Source: Tetrapisispora phaffii CBS 4417 | Taxonomy: Eukaryota > Ascomycota > Saccharomycetes > Saccharomycetales > Saccharomycetaceae | DNA: 64,000 nt | Assembly (NCBI RefSeq): GCF_000236905.1 | Contig: NC_016520.1 | Location: 1,054,001 to 1,118,000, forward strand | Direction: 5' to 3' | Shown: positions 1-10,462 of the stretch, one piece after another | Position numbering within the stretch: the stretch's first letter is position 1 | Layout: each line of letters opens with the position of its first letter | Notes under the pieces: model-generated | What the model saw: only the letters and a program-made list of their open reading frames with translations | Told to the model about the DNA's origin: nothing | Databases searched by the model: none | Made by a program: the position numbers and the translations under genes

Positions 1-1
1 G

Positions 2-718
2 AAAAAGGGTACACAAAACACTCCATTAGAATTATTATCGAACACGATTAATAATTCAGTATACTGGCAATGTGATTCCACCAAAGATTGCAGATGGGCA
101 ATCAGATTTTCTGAACCTATCTATCTATTTAGATTATCATATTTGCATGGAAGATTAAAAAACAATGTACACATGATGAATTCTGCTCCTAAGAAAATAT
201 CAATATATGTTAAGCTAGCAAATGGTAATGATTTAATTAAAACGTTTAAAAAAGTAGCTAAAACATACAAACAAGGACAATCGCTAAACGAAGATAGCTC
301 ATATATAAAAATCGGACAGTATGATTATGATTTAACTGATCCAAAGGTAAAACAGGATTTTCTATTGCCATCTTGGTATATTAAACTAAGACCATTGGTT
401 CATTCCATGGTCTTCGAGATTAATGAGAATTACGGTAACAAAGACTTTACGTCCTTGAAGAAGTTTCTCATTAAAGCAGTGACGAAACAAGATTTGGAGA
501 TAACGACAAACAACGAGTTCCCATATAAACTTGGTAACGTCCCGGAGTACAACGCAGACAACTATGTCATAGCTTCTTCCGATACTGGCAGTAGTCACCA
601 TCTAATGAACCAACAACTACGAAATGTTCAAGACGACCGTAACGACGGTTTCAAGAACTTAGCTGATAATGAAAACTCAAAGATTCCATCCTTTGGTCAA
701 GACGAACTAGATATTTAA
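2..718 (+). CDS. TPH3: C-terminal part of a TPH3/YJL016W-like protein (5' end outside window)
   Basis: The frame is open from base 2 and ends at TAA (716-718), so only the last 238 or so residues are present and the start lies upstream. The visible part begins with a W/C-containing stretch (YWQCDSTKDCRWAI), continues with basic sequence around SYLHGRLKNNVHM, and ends in a polar, probably disordered tail. I do not see a catalytic motif. The name rests mainly on position: it is followed by CCT3, VTC4 and RPC17, the order around YJL016W in S. cerevisiae, where this gene encodes a poorly characterised PH-domain-type protein. The gene is certainly real, since it has a long open frame with normal codon use. 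The identity is an inference from synteny. Confidence 0.6.
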   Translation, partial: KKGTQNTPLELLSNTINNSVYWQCDSTKDCRWAIRFSEPIYLFRLSYLHGRLKNNVHMMNSAPKKISIYVKLANGNDLIKTFKKVAKTYKQGQSLNEDSSYIKIGQYDYDLTDPKVKQDFLLPSWYIKLRPLVHSMVFEINENYGNKDFTSLKKFLIKAVTKQDLEITTNNEFPYKLGNVPEYNADNYVIASSDTGSSHHLMNQQLRNVQDDRNDGFKNLADNENSKIPSFGQDELDI

Positions 719-1262
719 TTATGTTATTCCGAATCAACAAATATAAGCAATCTCTCTATCTCTCTATATATATAAATATATATTAATGCATACTTCACGA
801 CAAATCTAAGCAATTGTTGTTTCCGATCACTAGGAAACAGAAGACTCCAGGGAACTTGGTGAAGATAGAACAGTCTCGATCACAGAGACGCCATCACTCT
901 TTATCACCATAAGTCATGCTGATGGGCTATGGTGATGTTAGTGGTAAATGCTTCAAGTTACTGTCACATCCCATCGACGTCATGTCGCACGACCCATCAT
1001 CGTTCACAATTTTTTCCAAAATTTGAAGGTTTCAACATCAAAATTAATGAAATTGCCACTAACTAAACCAATATCTTCAATCAATTAACCATAAATTGTT
1101 GGTTAATATCCATATATAAACATTATGAATGAGTACGTTCTGGTGTTCATTGGGACGTGTTAGATAAGTTTGAGATATTATATTAGCTTAGTTGGTTTTT
1201 TTTTGTAATAGAAACCAGATCGGAAGGCAAAAAAACAATAAATAGCATAATTGATTTGTAAG
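719..1262. other. Intergenic region TPH3-CCT3 with three serial hairpins
   Basis: No gene is visible. A short TA-rich tract (about 755-785) is followed by three perfect small stem-loops at 818-839, 873-889 and 903-936 (see findings), then AT-rich sequence up to the CCT3 start. It probably contains the TPH3 3' end and the CCT3 promoter. Confidence 0.6.
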
Positions 1263-2885
1263 ATGCAAAATTCTGTACAAGCCCCAGTGGTTGTTATGAA
1301 CACTAACCAAGAGAGGACTACCGGTCGTGAAGCTCAGATATCAAATATCACGGCTGCCAAGGCTGTCTCAGATGTTATCCGTACATGTTTGGGTCCTAAG
1401 GCTATGTTGAAGATGTTGCTGGATCCAATGGGTGGTTTAGTTTTGACCAACGATGGACATGCTATTCTTCGTGAGATTGATGTAGCACATCCAGCTGCTA
1501 AGTCTATGTTAGAATTGTCCCGTACCCAAGATGAAGAAGTCGGTGATGGTACTACTAGTGTCATTATTCTTGCAGGTGAAATATTAGCACAAACTGCTCC
1601 ATACTTAATTGAAAAGAATATCCATCCAGTTATTATCATTCAAGCTTTGAAGAAAGCTCTATCCGATGCTTTAGAGGTCATTGACGAAGTCAGTAAACCA
1701 GTGGATGTTGATAACGATGACGCTATGAAGAATTTGATCAAAGCTTCTATTGGTACTAAATATGTTAATTTATGGTCAGACAAGATGTGTGATTTATCAT
1801 TGACAGCAGTGAAGACTGTTCGCATTGATCTTGGTGATGTTCAAGAAGGCGAACCTAGATATGAAATCGATACTAAAAGATACGTTCGTGTTGAGAAAAT
1901 ACCAGGTGGAGAAGTTATGGACTCTTCAGTTTTGAAAGGTGTGATGCTAAATAAAGACGTTGTTCATCCAAAGATGTCTCGTTACATTGAGAATCCAAGA
2001 GTTGTATTATTAGATTGTCCATTAGAATATAAAAAAGGTGAGTCCCAAACTAATATTGAAATTCAAAAGGATGAAGATTGGAATAGAATATTACAAATTG
2101 AGGAAGAACAAGTTCAATTGATGTGTGAACAAATTTTAGCAGTTAAACCAAACGTTGTCATTACTGAAAAAGGTGTGTCCGATTTAGCTCAACATTACTT
2201 ATTAAAAGGTGGTTGTAGTGTCTTAAGAAGAACAAAGAAATCCGATAATAACAGAATTGCTCGTGCAACCGGTGCTACTATTGTCAACCGTGTTGAAGAT
2301 CTAAAAGAATCAGATGTCGGTACAAAATGTGGTGTATTTAAAGTAGAATTAATTGGTGATGAATATTTCACTTTCTTAGATGAATGTAAGGATCCAAAGG
2401 CCTGTACAATCATCTTACGTGGTGGCTCAAAAGATATTCTAAACGAAATTGAACGTAATTTACAAGATGCAATGGCAGTCACTCGTAATGTTATGCTATC
2501 CCCATCTCTATCCCCAGGTGGTGGTGCTACTGAAATGGCTGTCTCAGTCAAATTATCAGAAAAGGCAAAACAATTAGAAGGTATACAACAATGGCCATAT
2601 CAAGCCGTTGCTGATGCAATGGAATGTATTCCACGTACTCTAATACAGAACGCAGGTGGTAACCCAATCAGAATTCTATCACAATTAAGATCCAACCACG
2701 CTCAAGGTAATTTCACAATGGGTATTGATGGTGATAATGGTAAAGTAGTTGATATGGTCGAATACGGCATTTGGGAACCTGAGGTCATCAAACAACAAAG
2801 CATTAAAACGGCTATTGAAAGTGCATGTTTATTATTAAGAGTTGATGATATTGTTAGTGGTGTTAGAGGTCAAGAACAAACCTAA
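1263..2885 (+). CDS. CCT3: CCT chaperonin subunit gamma (TCP-1 ring complex)
   Basis: This is a subunit of the cytosolic chaperonin TRiC/CCT, which folds actin, tubulin and other proteins using ATP. Group II chaperonin motifs are clear: GGLVLTNDGHAILREIDVAHP and VGDGTTSVIILAGE near the N-terminus (ATP binding), and LSPGGGATEMA with the GIWEP-VIKQQSIKTAIESA block near the C-terminus. The ATG at 1263 gives 540 residues beginning MQNSVQAPVV, close to the family length. The frame stays open upstream to 1251, but that codon is TTG, so it is not used as the start. The sequence is close to S. cerevisiae Cct3 as remembered, including the paralogue-specific start QAPVV-MN-QERTTGR. The BUB1/MAD3 neighbour expected downstream in the ancestral order is absent. 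Confidence 0.97.
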   Translation: MQNSVQAPVVVMNTNQERTTGREAQISNITAAKAVSDVIRTCLGPKAMLKMLLDPMGGLVLTNDGHAILREIDVAHPAAKSMLELSRTQDEEVGDGTTSVIILAGEILAQTAPYLIEKNIHPVIIIQALKKALSDALEVIDEVSKPVDVDNDDAMKNLIKASIGTKYVNLWSDKMCDLSLTAVKTVRIDLGDVQEGEPRYEIDTKRYVRVEKIPGGEVMDSSVLKGVMLNKDVVHPKMSRYIENPRVVLLDCPLEYKKGESQTNIEIQKDEDWNRILQIEEEQVQLMCEQILAVKPNVVITEKGVSDLAQHYLLKGGCSVLRRTKKSDNNRIARATGATIVNRVEDLKESDVGTKCGVFKVELIGDEYFTFLDECKDPKACTIILRGGSKDILNEIERNLQDAMAVTRNVMLSPSLSPGGGATEMAVSVKLSEKAKQLEGIQQWPYQAVADAMECIPRTLIQNAGGNPIRILSQLRSNHAQGNFTMGIDGDNGKVVDMVEYGIWEPEVIKQQSIKTAIESACLLLRVDDIVSGVRGQEQT

Positions 2886-3174
2886 TGTGTATGACTAGAA
2901 TATGTATGTATGCATTATAATTCGATAAATTGTATAAATTATATAAATTTAGAAATCATTAAATAATTTAAAAGAGATTTTCACTCTGCAATTAATTAAA
3001 ATATAAAAATGAAGTAAATTTAAATGTATGTCTCATAAAATTTAAAACTTATCGAGAAAATATGTACATCTCAATCTTAAGTTAATTACATAAAGAAAAA
3101 AATTATCTTTGAATATTAATCGGAGTTTAAGTCTCATATGTCAATTGGCGAATTCATCTTTTTGACAAAGTCAC

Positions 3175-5379
3175 CTAAGCTAGGTTGCAATAGAATGAGA
3201 ATATCATAGATAATAATAAAAATGCACAAACTAATGATGGCCCTAACTTATCTTCATAATCTGCAGCCTTTTTTTGTCTGATATTAATTACTCTTGTAAT
3301 ATAAACATATGTCGTCCGTGCTATTACAAATAAAGATGTTAAGAAAAATCCCAATGAAGCGATCATAGTAGTCTGTGTTCCATAAGTTAATAATGCGGTA
3401 GATACACCACCTAGAATGATTGCAATGGATATCCATGATAAGAAAGTTCTCTCTGTGGCAAAATATACTTTTGGTTCGACACGGACGGGCACACATATGG
3501 TCTTACCTGGGGGTGCTGTAATTTTTGAATCAAAAACTGTACCAACTGGCACTTTGCTTATTTGATCGCCATTAAAATAATGATCTAAATATTGCACGAA
3601 TCTGTAATAGTTCTTCGATATTAAATTACTTGCACTGGCAATGCGACGTTCATTATATGTTCCATTTACACCCTCAATTCTATTTACAGGCTCACTTTGA
3701 ACTAATTGGCCATCGTTATTATGACGAGAGCCACTGCCAGATTGGTTATTTTCGATTGATCCATAACCAACACGTTCCTCTTGGTCCATGTAATTTCCTG
3801 CTGGACCATTCATTGCTGCTACCAAAGCAGCATCCTCTTCATCCTCATCATCTAAGTCAAATTCATTGTCGATATCAGAGTCATATCTAACTGGTCTTGT
3901 AATGTTCATTTGATCCGATAATGCAGGCTTCCTGATATCTACATCCATTTGAGGCAGCCAAAATGGAATTTGATTAACATTATCATTTAATAAAGTAGCT
4001 ACACCATGAATGAATTTGGAGAATTTTGGTACAGGTTCGACTAAGTGTGAACTTACCAGTTCACGTACCCATTCAGGTGGCTCTTGTCCTAATTGGGTCT
4101 GTAATTTAACTTCTAGCACAGCGTATGGAAATCTACATATGTCTTTATCTTTTACTTGTTTGAACGGCCAATCAACACCAATATCCATTCTCCTCCAATT
4201 GTTATGTGTTCTATCACAACCATCGAAATTATCTTCTCTTACCATAGTTAGTTCAGTGTCAAGTGAAATACGAACTCTAGCATCACCTGGTAACTGAAAG
4301 GCGGTTCTATTATAAAAAGATCTTACAACCGGTCTTAACTTCTTCTTTAACATTGTATATTGAATTTCAATGGCCAAAGCCTCTAAACTTTCGATTTCTT
4401 TGATTGATTTTTTACCTTCTCTATACATCTTAGCAAATGCTTGTTCAGCAGTATATCTACCCTTTAAGAAATCATTAACGTGGGGTTCCTTCAATGCAAA
4501 CCTTGCCTTGACAGATTTTTCACCGGTCCAATCTTCTCTATGTGTTTTTCTTTCCAAAAAAATGGTATCTGAGGACATACCACCGTACCATCTTAATCTG
4601 TGTGCTTCAGCACCTTCATCTTTCCTTAAACGTCCATAATATAAATCCATATCTTCATTATCGTAATAAATGGATGTAATAGCAGAATCTTCTCGCTCAA
4701 ACTCTTTATTAGCATTGAAAACCAACACTGGTAAATGCTTTAGAATGATTAGTTTTAATTCTGTAATATTATCTGGGTGAACCCAGTACTTAGTAGTTTG
4801 TCTCACAAAATTTTGTTGTTTACCACCAGCAGCAGCATCACCACGAATTGGATTACCTCTAGTTCTAACTAAATCATATAACTGAGAAATTTTAACAACT
4901 AACTCATCATAATTTTCTTTAAAAAAAGGTTTCGAATCTAATCTGACTTGGAAAATAGGCTTCAAAATGAATTTTGTCTTCTTATCATGCTTCTTCAAGA
5001 TCTTTTGAAACCCAATATAATTTAATCTTGAGAATTTACCCAAATCATAAACATCGGCGATAATATCACTCAATTCTTCCTCTAGAATATTAAAATCCAA
5101 TTCACTTGGAGGATTATTAGAGTCGATCAAACGAATAGTGTGTTTAACTTGTAAATAAGCATCCTTCAATCTTCTAATAATCTCACTGTGTTTGACTTTG
5201 CAAAAGCTATAAACTTTATCCAATTCAATCTCTAATGATTCAAGAAACTCAGTCTCTAATTCTTGACTCCATCCATTTTTCAAATTCTCCTCTATGTCAC
5301 TCTTCAAATCATCATAGCAAATATAGTAGTAACTATATTGAGGAATCAATGATTTACTTAACTGCTGACCAAATTTCAT
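3175..5379 (-). CDS. VTC4: Vacuolar transporter chaperone 4, polyphosphate polymerase
   Basis: Catalytic subunit of the VTC complex, which makes polyphosphate from ATP at the vacuole membrane. It is 734 residues, slightly longer than the yeast protein. An N-terminal SPX domain (about 1-150, starting [23 protein letters not shown]) senses inositol pyrophosphate. The central CYTH-like polymerase domain shows the [19 protein letters not shown] basic strand, [25 protein letters not shown] (metal-binding Glu) and [11 protein letters not shown]-terminal DUF202-type module has three hydrophobic segments (about 640-734). A perfect CACGTGGG site (5652-5659) lies about 270 bp upstream, consistent with known PHO control of VTC genes. 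An acidic linker ([16 protein letters not shown]) joins the polymerase to the membrane part. Confidence 0.96.
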   Translation of the reverse strand: MKFGQQLSKSLIPQYSYYYICYDDLKSDIEENLKNGWSQELETEFLESLEIELDKVYSFCKVKHSEIIRRLKDAYLQVKHTIRLIDSNNPPSELDFNILEEELSDIIADVYDLGKFSRLNYIGFQKILKKHDKKTKFILKPIFQVRLDSKPFFKENYDELVVKISQLYDLVRTRGNPIRGDAAAGGKQQNFVRQTTKYWVHPDNITELKLIILKHLPVLVFNANKEFEREDSAITSIYYDNEDMDLYYGRLRKDEGAEAHRLRWYGGMSSDTIFLERKTHREDWTGEKSVKARFALKEPHVNDFLKGRYTAEQAFAKMYREGKKSIKEIESLEALAIEIQYTMLKKKLRPVVRSFYNRTAFQLPGDARVRISLDTELTMVREDNFDGCDRTHNNWRRMDIGVDWPFKQVKDKDICRFPYAVLEVKLQTQLGQEPPEWVRELVSSHLVEPVPKFSKFIHGVATLLNDNVNQIPFWLPQMDVDIRKPALSDQMNITRPVRYDSDIDNEFDLDDEDEEDAALVAAMNGPAGNYMDQEERVGYGSIENNQSGSGSRHNNDGQLVQSEPVNRIEGVNGTYNERRIASASNLISKNYYRFVQYLDHYFNGDQISKVPVGTVFDSKITAPPGKTICVPVRVEPKVYFATERTFLSWISIAIILGGVSTALLTYGTQTTMIASLGFFLTSLFVIARTTYVYITRVINIRQKKAADYEDKLGPSLVCAFLLLSMIFSFYCNLA

Positions 5380-6092
5380 ATTTAAACCAGTCGAAATAAG
5401 CTAGATTATCTTCAACCGTTCCTTTAACCGGAATTAGTTATTAAAAAGTAAGCAAAGAACCCTAGAAAAGTTAGTTTTAAACACTTTTTATATCTAAGTA
5501 AATATAAATATGAAACAAACTAATCTCAAGTGAAAGGTAACTCTTGATCCAACTGATAAACGTCTATTCCTTTAAATATAAATGTTAAAAGCAACAAGTC
5601 CCTTTTAAGTTATGAGTTTGCTGTTTAATGGTCTCTTTTTTTTGAAACTTTCACGTGGGTAAGGTCATCGACTTAAAGAGATAATGGTTATTAAAAGAAG
5701 TCAAGTTGTATTATTAAGAGACGTAATTAAAATAAGGAATAAATGTTTTAAATCTGATAACATCACCATTGTAAGAGGAATTAATTTTGAAAATGGTTAT
5801 ATTCCGTCTCTTGACATGGTCTGTTTTACGATGACCGCTTGAGTTAATATATTGATAAACTATTAAACTTGAAATTAAGAGGTAATTCTGATTCCTATGT
5901 AGACGTATCGTTATTCGTTTTTAGGATTGGTGCATTATGATATGTTGATATTTTATTATACAATATGCAAAAGTTTATATACAACATTCTATATATATGT
6001 GTGTGTGTATGAGTGTGCCATTGATCTCACTTGCAAAATGTAGGCAGACATGAATTTTTTGAGGTGATGTTGGTAGTGTGAGGTTATTGGCA
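5380..6092. other. Intergenic region VTC4-RPC17
   Basis: No gene is visible. It holds the VTC4 promoter (including CACGTGGG at 5652-5659) and the RPC17 3' side, with a short TA/TG microsatellite around 5985-6010. Confidence 0.6.
5652..5659 (+). promoter_or_regulatory. Pho4-type site CACGTGGG upstream of VTC4
   Basis: Exact match to the high-affinity Pho4 core with the GG flank, about 273 bp upstream of the VTC4 start. VTC genes are known phosphate-responsive targets, which makes the site plausible. The role is inferred. Confidence 0.55.
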
Positions 6093-6572
6093 TCATATGA
6101 AATCTTGGATGATGGATAGGATCTCTTGGACTTGTTCTTCGGTGAACCTTGAATCACATTCTTCGACTATAGAATACAGATGGACTATATTGTTTGGAAG
6201 TTGGTTGACTAGTTGTAATTTTTCGATCTTGTACAAATCAAATTGATTTAATCTTGTGACCAATTCTGAGAATTTTTCATCATTTAATTTACTAATAGCG
6301 GAAAGTTTGGAAGTATTTGCGAAAGTTTCTTCTTCATCATCTCCATCTTGTTCTTGTTCGTTTTTACTAGTACTCAAATATGAAATTGTTTGATGTGTGA
6401 TGAACTCAAGTTCTGGATGGTTGTAAAATTTCTTTGCTTTCTTGAACTTCTTGTTGTTCTTCACCTCAGCAAGACTCTCTGGATCCCATTGATGTTGTCT
6501 CTCTAATTTTGATAGAAATTGTAAAACTTCGTAATCGCACATAAAAGCGCTTCTTTCTTCAATGACCTTCAT
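6093..6572 (-). CDS. RPC17: RNA polymerase III subunit C17
   Basis: Rpb4-like subunit of RNA polymerase III. With Rpc25 it forms the stalk that contacts TFIIIB. The 159-residue protein starts MKVIEERSAFMCDYEVLQFL and contains the conserved YNHPELEFITHQTISYL segment. It ends with the helical hairpin EKLQLVNQLPNNIVHLYSIVEECDSRFTEEQVQEIL typical of the family. Length agrees with the S. cerevisiae protein (161). A short acidic insert (about 95-108) separates the tip and HRDC-like parts. A PAC-type motif (6798-6805) lies upstream, as is common for Pol I/III subunit genes. It follows VTC4 as in the YJL012C-YJL011C order. Confidence 0.95.
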   Translation of the reverse strand: MKVIEERSAFMCDYEVLQFLSKLERQHQWDPESLAEVKNNKKFKKAKKFYNHPELEFITHQTISYLSTSKNEQEQDGDDEEETFANTSKLSAISKLNDEKFSELVTRLNQFDLYKIEKLQLVNQLPNNIVHLYSIVEECDSRFTEEQVQEILSIIQDFI

Positions 6573-6992
6573 GATCTCTTGTCTTCGTATTCGATTGTTC
6601 TCGATTTGTTTCTGAAATCAAAAGTGTAATTCCTCAATAGTGTACTGTTAAGAGAACGATATATATATCACAAGTGTAACGATTGATTTGAGACTGTCAA
6701 ATCTATCCCATCACATCAAAAACATCATTGCCAAATTGTATATTATCATGTAAACATTTTTCAATTTTTCAATTTTTTGGTACCATTTTCAAATTTTGCG
6801 ATGAGCTAATAATTAATGCTTTAGACGTCTGTAATTTTAATGTTTAAAATTAATTTATTATTAAAAAATTCTATTTACTCTATGTTATCAATATAAAATT
6901 TCATTTTTACTAGTATATAGTTCCTTATTGAATATGCCTTAAATTTTTTTACGGTTGGTTTTCGTCCTTCTGCTTTGCAGTCGTTTGTGTCA
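6573..6992. other. Intergenic region RPC17-CRH1
   Basis: No gene is visible. It contains the RPC17 promoter with a PAC motif and T-rich tracts, and the CRH1 3' end. Confidence 0.55.
6798..6805 (+). promoter_or_regulatory. PAC motif (GCGATGAG) upstream of RPC17
   Basis: Exact GCGATGAG about 226 bp from the RPC17 ATG, preceded by T/A-rich RRPE-like sequence. PAC sites mark ribosome-biogenesis and Pol I/III subunit promoters in yeast (bound by Dot6/Tod6). The assignment is inferred from motif and gene type. Confidence 0.5.
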
Positions 6993-8270
6993 TTATAATA
7001 ATGAGAAGAATAGTGTCATTAAGATTGAGAATGGGGTGACAGCCTTGTTGAAAGCGGCAGCGCCAGTGCTTAGGGCAATTGAGTTGGTTGTGGTATTAGC
7101 AGATGTCATTGAAGTTTTGAAAGAGCTGGTGGAAGTGATTTTGACAGCAGCGTCGGAGACGACAGCTTCGGTGGTGGTAAGTTCGGATGTAGAAGTAGAC
7201 TCGAAAACGGAAGAAAATAAAGCAGTGGAGGTGGTTTCTTCAGCGGAAGATTCAGAAGTTAGCTCTGAGGAGGTAGCTTCGGTGGAGGTAGCTTCAGTAG
7301 AGGTAGCTTCGGTGGAAGTGGTAGAGGAGACCTCTTCGGAGGTCGAAGAGGCTTCGGCAGATGTGGAAGAAGCAGAAGAAGAAACAGCGGAGGAAACGGA
7401 GGCATCTAGTGCAGAGATAGAGGAACCGGCGACTAAAGCAGCAAACTCTTGTTCACCTTTGGAGACTCTGCCGTAGACAGTACCATCCTTTGCTTGGATT
7501 GATTGCCAAGAACCGGTTTGGTCACTGTAAGAGTATTGTGAACCGGAAGAGTAATCTGAGACGATGATACTTTGAACGTTCATAGTGAAAGGGGCCTTGG
7601 TGTAGTCAGTTAGACCACCAGCCCATTCAATAGTACCTGCTGCGTTTGATGGATCACCACCAGCCCAGATACCGATGAAAATAGCCATTGGAGATTGTGG
7701 GTAACCGGAAGAAGTATCATTAGCCAACGTTCTAACGATGGCACCATCTAGGTAGAAATCAGTTCTATCCATCCTCCAATCAACAGTGTAGTTGTGATAT
7801 TCTTCTTGTGGAGAAGAGACAGAGTGGAAAGCACCTCTATCATAAGTGGTGGTGTCACCTTTAGAGAAGAAGTTAGTTTGGAATTGAGTGGTGTCCCCAC
7901 CAACCCATTCAATGTCAATTTCGTCCAAGTCTTCACTTTGTAAAAAGACAGAAGAAATGATACCTTGTCCTGCAGCAGCTTTAGCGATGACTTCGAATTT
8001 ACCATACATGATATAGAAGTCCGATTTCAGCGATGGATTATCAAATCTTTTGGCCAAAGTGACTTCCAAACCGTCTGAAGTGTAATTGATTTTACCTGGG
8101 TTGCCGGTGCTTGCGAAGTGCTTGGATTCTGAAGTGAAATCTTCGGAGAAACTGGTGCCTAAAGCGGTTTCGGCAGAACAGTCAGTTGCAGTTAACGGAT
8201 TGCAACTGTCAGCCTTGACAATAGACAGAACAGATAAAGCAACTAATAAGTTTTTTCTAGAAAATAGCAT
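6993..8270 (-). CDS. CRH1: GH16 chitin-glucan transglycosylase, GPI-anchored
   Basis: Cell-wall transglycosidase that links chitin to beta-1,6/1,3-glucan. Signal peptide about 1-20. The GH16 domain follows, with the catalytic motif DEIDIEW at 116-122: E117 is the expected nucleophile and E121 the acid/base. A Ser/Thr-rich stalk (about 280-390) includes a short repeat (three TEATS units, encoded by 15-bp repeats at about 7269-7313). The hydrophobic C-terminus (PFSILMTLFFSLL) fits a GPI-anchor signal. There is no CBM18 domain, which argues for CRH1 rather than UTR2. At 425 residues it is shorter than the yeast protein (about 507), mostly in the stalk. The position beside HIP1 matches YGR189C. 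Confidence 0.92.
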   Translation of the reverse strand: MLFSRKNLLVALSVLSIVKADSCNPLTATDCSAETALGTSFSEDFTSESKHFASTGNPGKINYTSDGLEVTLAKRFDNPSLKSDFYIMYGKFEVIAKAAAGQGIISSVFLQSEDLDEIDIEWVGGDTTQFQTNFFSKGDTTTYDRGAFHSVSSPQEEYHNYTVDWRMDRTDFYLDGAIVRTLANDTSSGYPQSPMAIFIGIWAGGDPSNAAGTIEWAGGLTDYTKAPFTMNVQSIIVSDYSSGSQYSYSDQTGSWQSIQAKDGTVYGRVSKGEQEFAALVAGSSISALDASVSSAVSSSASSTSAEASSTSEEVSSTTSTEATSTEATSTEATSSELTSESSAEETTSTALFSSVFESTSTSELTTTEAVVSDAAVKITSTSSFKTSMTSANTTTNSIALSTGAAAFNKAVTPFSILMTLFFSLL

Positions 8271-9028
8271 GAGTGCTTGTGCGTTTATTGATGTTTTTGT
8301 TGTTGGTTACAAATTTTTTTGTAGAACAAGAGAATGTGCATGGAAAGAAACACAATTTTAAGAAGAGGATTGATAGATGTACAGATAGTCAACTATTTAT
8401 ATGACGAGGAAAGAGATGGTTGCCATGAAAGTGTGTCGTGGTTTGGCAGAGAGGGCACACCCAGAAAAAGACAAGCCATCTCAAAATAATTCCAGGATTA
8501 CCTGCTCAGCAAATGTAAATAATTAAATAAGCTATTTTAGGATACAAAAATAGTTCAGTTACAGATATGTCGCCGACACAACTGATACACAACGAATTGA
8601 CAGACGGAGCCTTTTTCTTAGAATAGAATAAGTTTTCGAGATGTAAAAGAAACCAGCCTCGTTAATATTATTATAATGGCGATGGTGATGGTGATGGGGA
8701 TGTAATTAATGGTTCCTGCTAGATGTGGGCTTTGCCATTTTAAGAAAAGTTAAGAAACACCGACGTGTTTCATGATGAACTCACTAAACACGGAGGCATC
8801 TGCGCAGGGACCGAACACGAAAATGTGAAAAAGAAGCACGAACGTTAGTGATTTCGTAACTTGGTGCTGGGCGCCTCGTTTCGGTTCGTTTCGGTTGTCA
8901 CGAAAAACGGGAACCAGCCATTTTCGTGAAACCAGAATATGCTGTGGGGTGTGGGTGCATTGGTCGGAGAGGAGGCACTTAGCAGGGCCACTCGGTGACT
9001 ATAAAAGAAGCCTCGGGAAAAAAATAAA
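8271..9028. other. Intergenic region CRH1-tRNA-Trp
   Basis: No gene is supported. It holds the CRH1 promoter, a short GATGGT-type repeat (about 8675-8700) and A-rich tracts. Short open frames here overlap the tRNA on the other strand and look accidental. Confidence 0.5.
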
Positions 9029-9137
9029 TGAAACGGACAGGAATCGAACCTGCAACCTTTCGATTTCGATTGCAATTGTTTCCTCGTGATCCAGAATTTA
9101 ATTGGAGTCGAAAGCTCTACCATTGAGCCACCGCTTC
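9029..9137 (-). tRNA. tW(CCA): tRNA-Trp (CCA) with intron
   Basis: Read on the minus strand, the acceptor arms GAAGCGG and CCGTTTC pair, with discriminator A at 9029. D-arm (GGCTCAATGGTAGAGC) and T-arm (GCAGGTTCGATTCCTGT) are intact. The anticodon stem TTCGA/TCGAA encloses the loop with anticodon CCA (9105-9103). Exon 1 is 9102-9137, the intron is 9065-9101 (37 nt) after position 37, and exon 2 is 9029-9064. The mature sequence is almost the same as yeast tRNA-Trp as remembered. The last intron bases repeat the ATCGAA that starts exon 2 (see findings). Confidence 0.95.
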
Positions 9138-10462
9138 ACTTAAGTTATCCCGAGTGTAGGAAATCATTCTATGACACTGAATGTTCTAGCACAGGGTAAT
9201 AGAAGCCAGTATGACCCTACTGTACTATTCCGGATAACCATTTGTTAACGAGCCGTTGTGAGTGAAACAACTCTTCTACACAAAGATATCTCTAACTATA
9301 CTTGAACTGGCAGTTATCTAATGAAATGGAGCAAGTCATTTGCTGCTGGCATCCTGGAATGGTCGTTGTCAGTACGTTCCAAAGAAGTTGAATTAGTGCT
9401 GGCCATGTAAAGATATATCTACGACAACGCAACCTCGAAGTGTGTTCCTGCAACCCTCTTTGAGCGCTATGGCGTTCACTGGTTTATACGATTGCATAAC
9501 AGCATTAAGTTCACGTATCAATTAACGGAATTAAGCTGGTGGACAACTTCCATCCCCAAACCAGGTCTTCGCATATATAAAGAGGAGACGTCGTCGTGTA
9601 AGATCTTATTGTGCGTATTGTGGCAACTATATGTAGATATATAATAAAAGACCAGTCAGTTTCACAACCAAAACAGGCACTAACGGTATATCGTATGCAC
9701 ATATGAACACCATAATCATCGCTTACGATACTTCGAGCACTCTCACTCTGTGCGAATAGCAACTAAGAAAGCTTTGCCTTCCCACATGAACTTCTCCAGT
9801 ACTGCAACCAACGTTTCTCGTTCAATAAATTTTACATGTTTGTACTTCTCACAATCCACAGTTATGGATCGGTTGTTTTTCCACTTGGTCACCGTGCCAG
9901 TGGACCATCCGACATACAGCCAGTCTCGAATTCTCACAGTTCCACAGTCTCACACTATGATTAATCCCTCACAGTGGGACGAAGTCTTATGTGTTAATGC
10001 ATGTACTATACTAAGAGATTAAGAAAAGGTATGTATTTCATATCATCAATTCTTGGCATATTTTCGAAATTGTTATTGCTCATTGTCGATGCATCTTTGG
10101 ACCTCCAGTTATTGATGAGTAACAGCAACATTGCAGAACTACAAATGTGTGTGCGTGGTTGGTTCTGCATGTAACAGCATCGCTACACGGGCTCTTTGTT
10201 GTGACTAGATACCTGATAGATCCGAAGGGCTAGCTGGGTGCCGTTGGAATACACAGTTTTTCATGGTTTCAGTCGTCTGAATACCTTGTTTGCTTAAATA
10301 ATATGGTATGCATGCAATATGAGGCTATGATGACTATTGGTATTACAAAATATATATAAGTATGTTGGTCTTCAAGTTGTAGAAAAATGTATGTTCAAGA
10401 CTTCTCTTTGGTTAGGTGTCCTACTGGAAGCCTAATCAGTATCTATATATATACAAACTAAG
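9138..10462. other. Long intergenic region upstream of tRNA-Trp and HIP1
   Basis: This 1.3-kb stretch lacks a recognisable gene; open frames at 9511-9762 and 9750-10022 are unlike known proteins. The sequence is more GC-balanced than the surroundings and has a TATA-like tATATATAAAG near 9573. The zone just 5' of a tRNA gene is the preferred target of Ty1-class elements, but I could not identify LTR ends (TG...CA with a 5-bp target repeat). A TATA-like run (10442-10454) precedes HIP1. Confidence 0.4.

Noticed and set aside
6955..7476. 173-codon Val/Glu/Ser-rich open frame antisense to CRH1
   Set aside because: It mirrors the Ser/Thr-rich, low-complexity stalk of CRH1 on the other strand; such regions give long antisense frames by chance.
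8528..8540. Rlm1-like motif (CTATTTTAG) upstream of CRH1
   Set aside because: It is one base shorter than the Rlm1 consensus CTAWWWWTAG, so I do not call it despite CRH1 being a plausible target.
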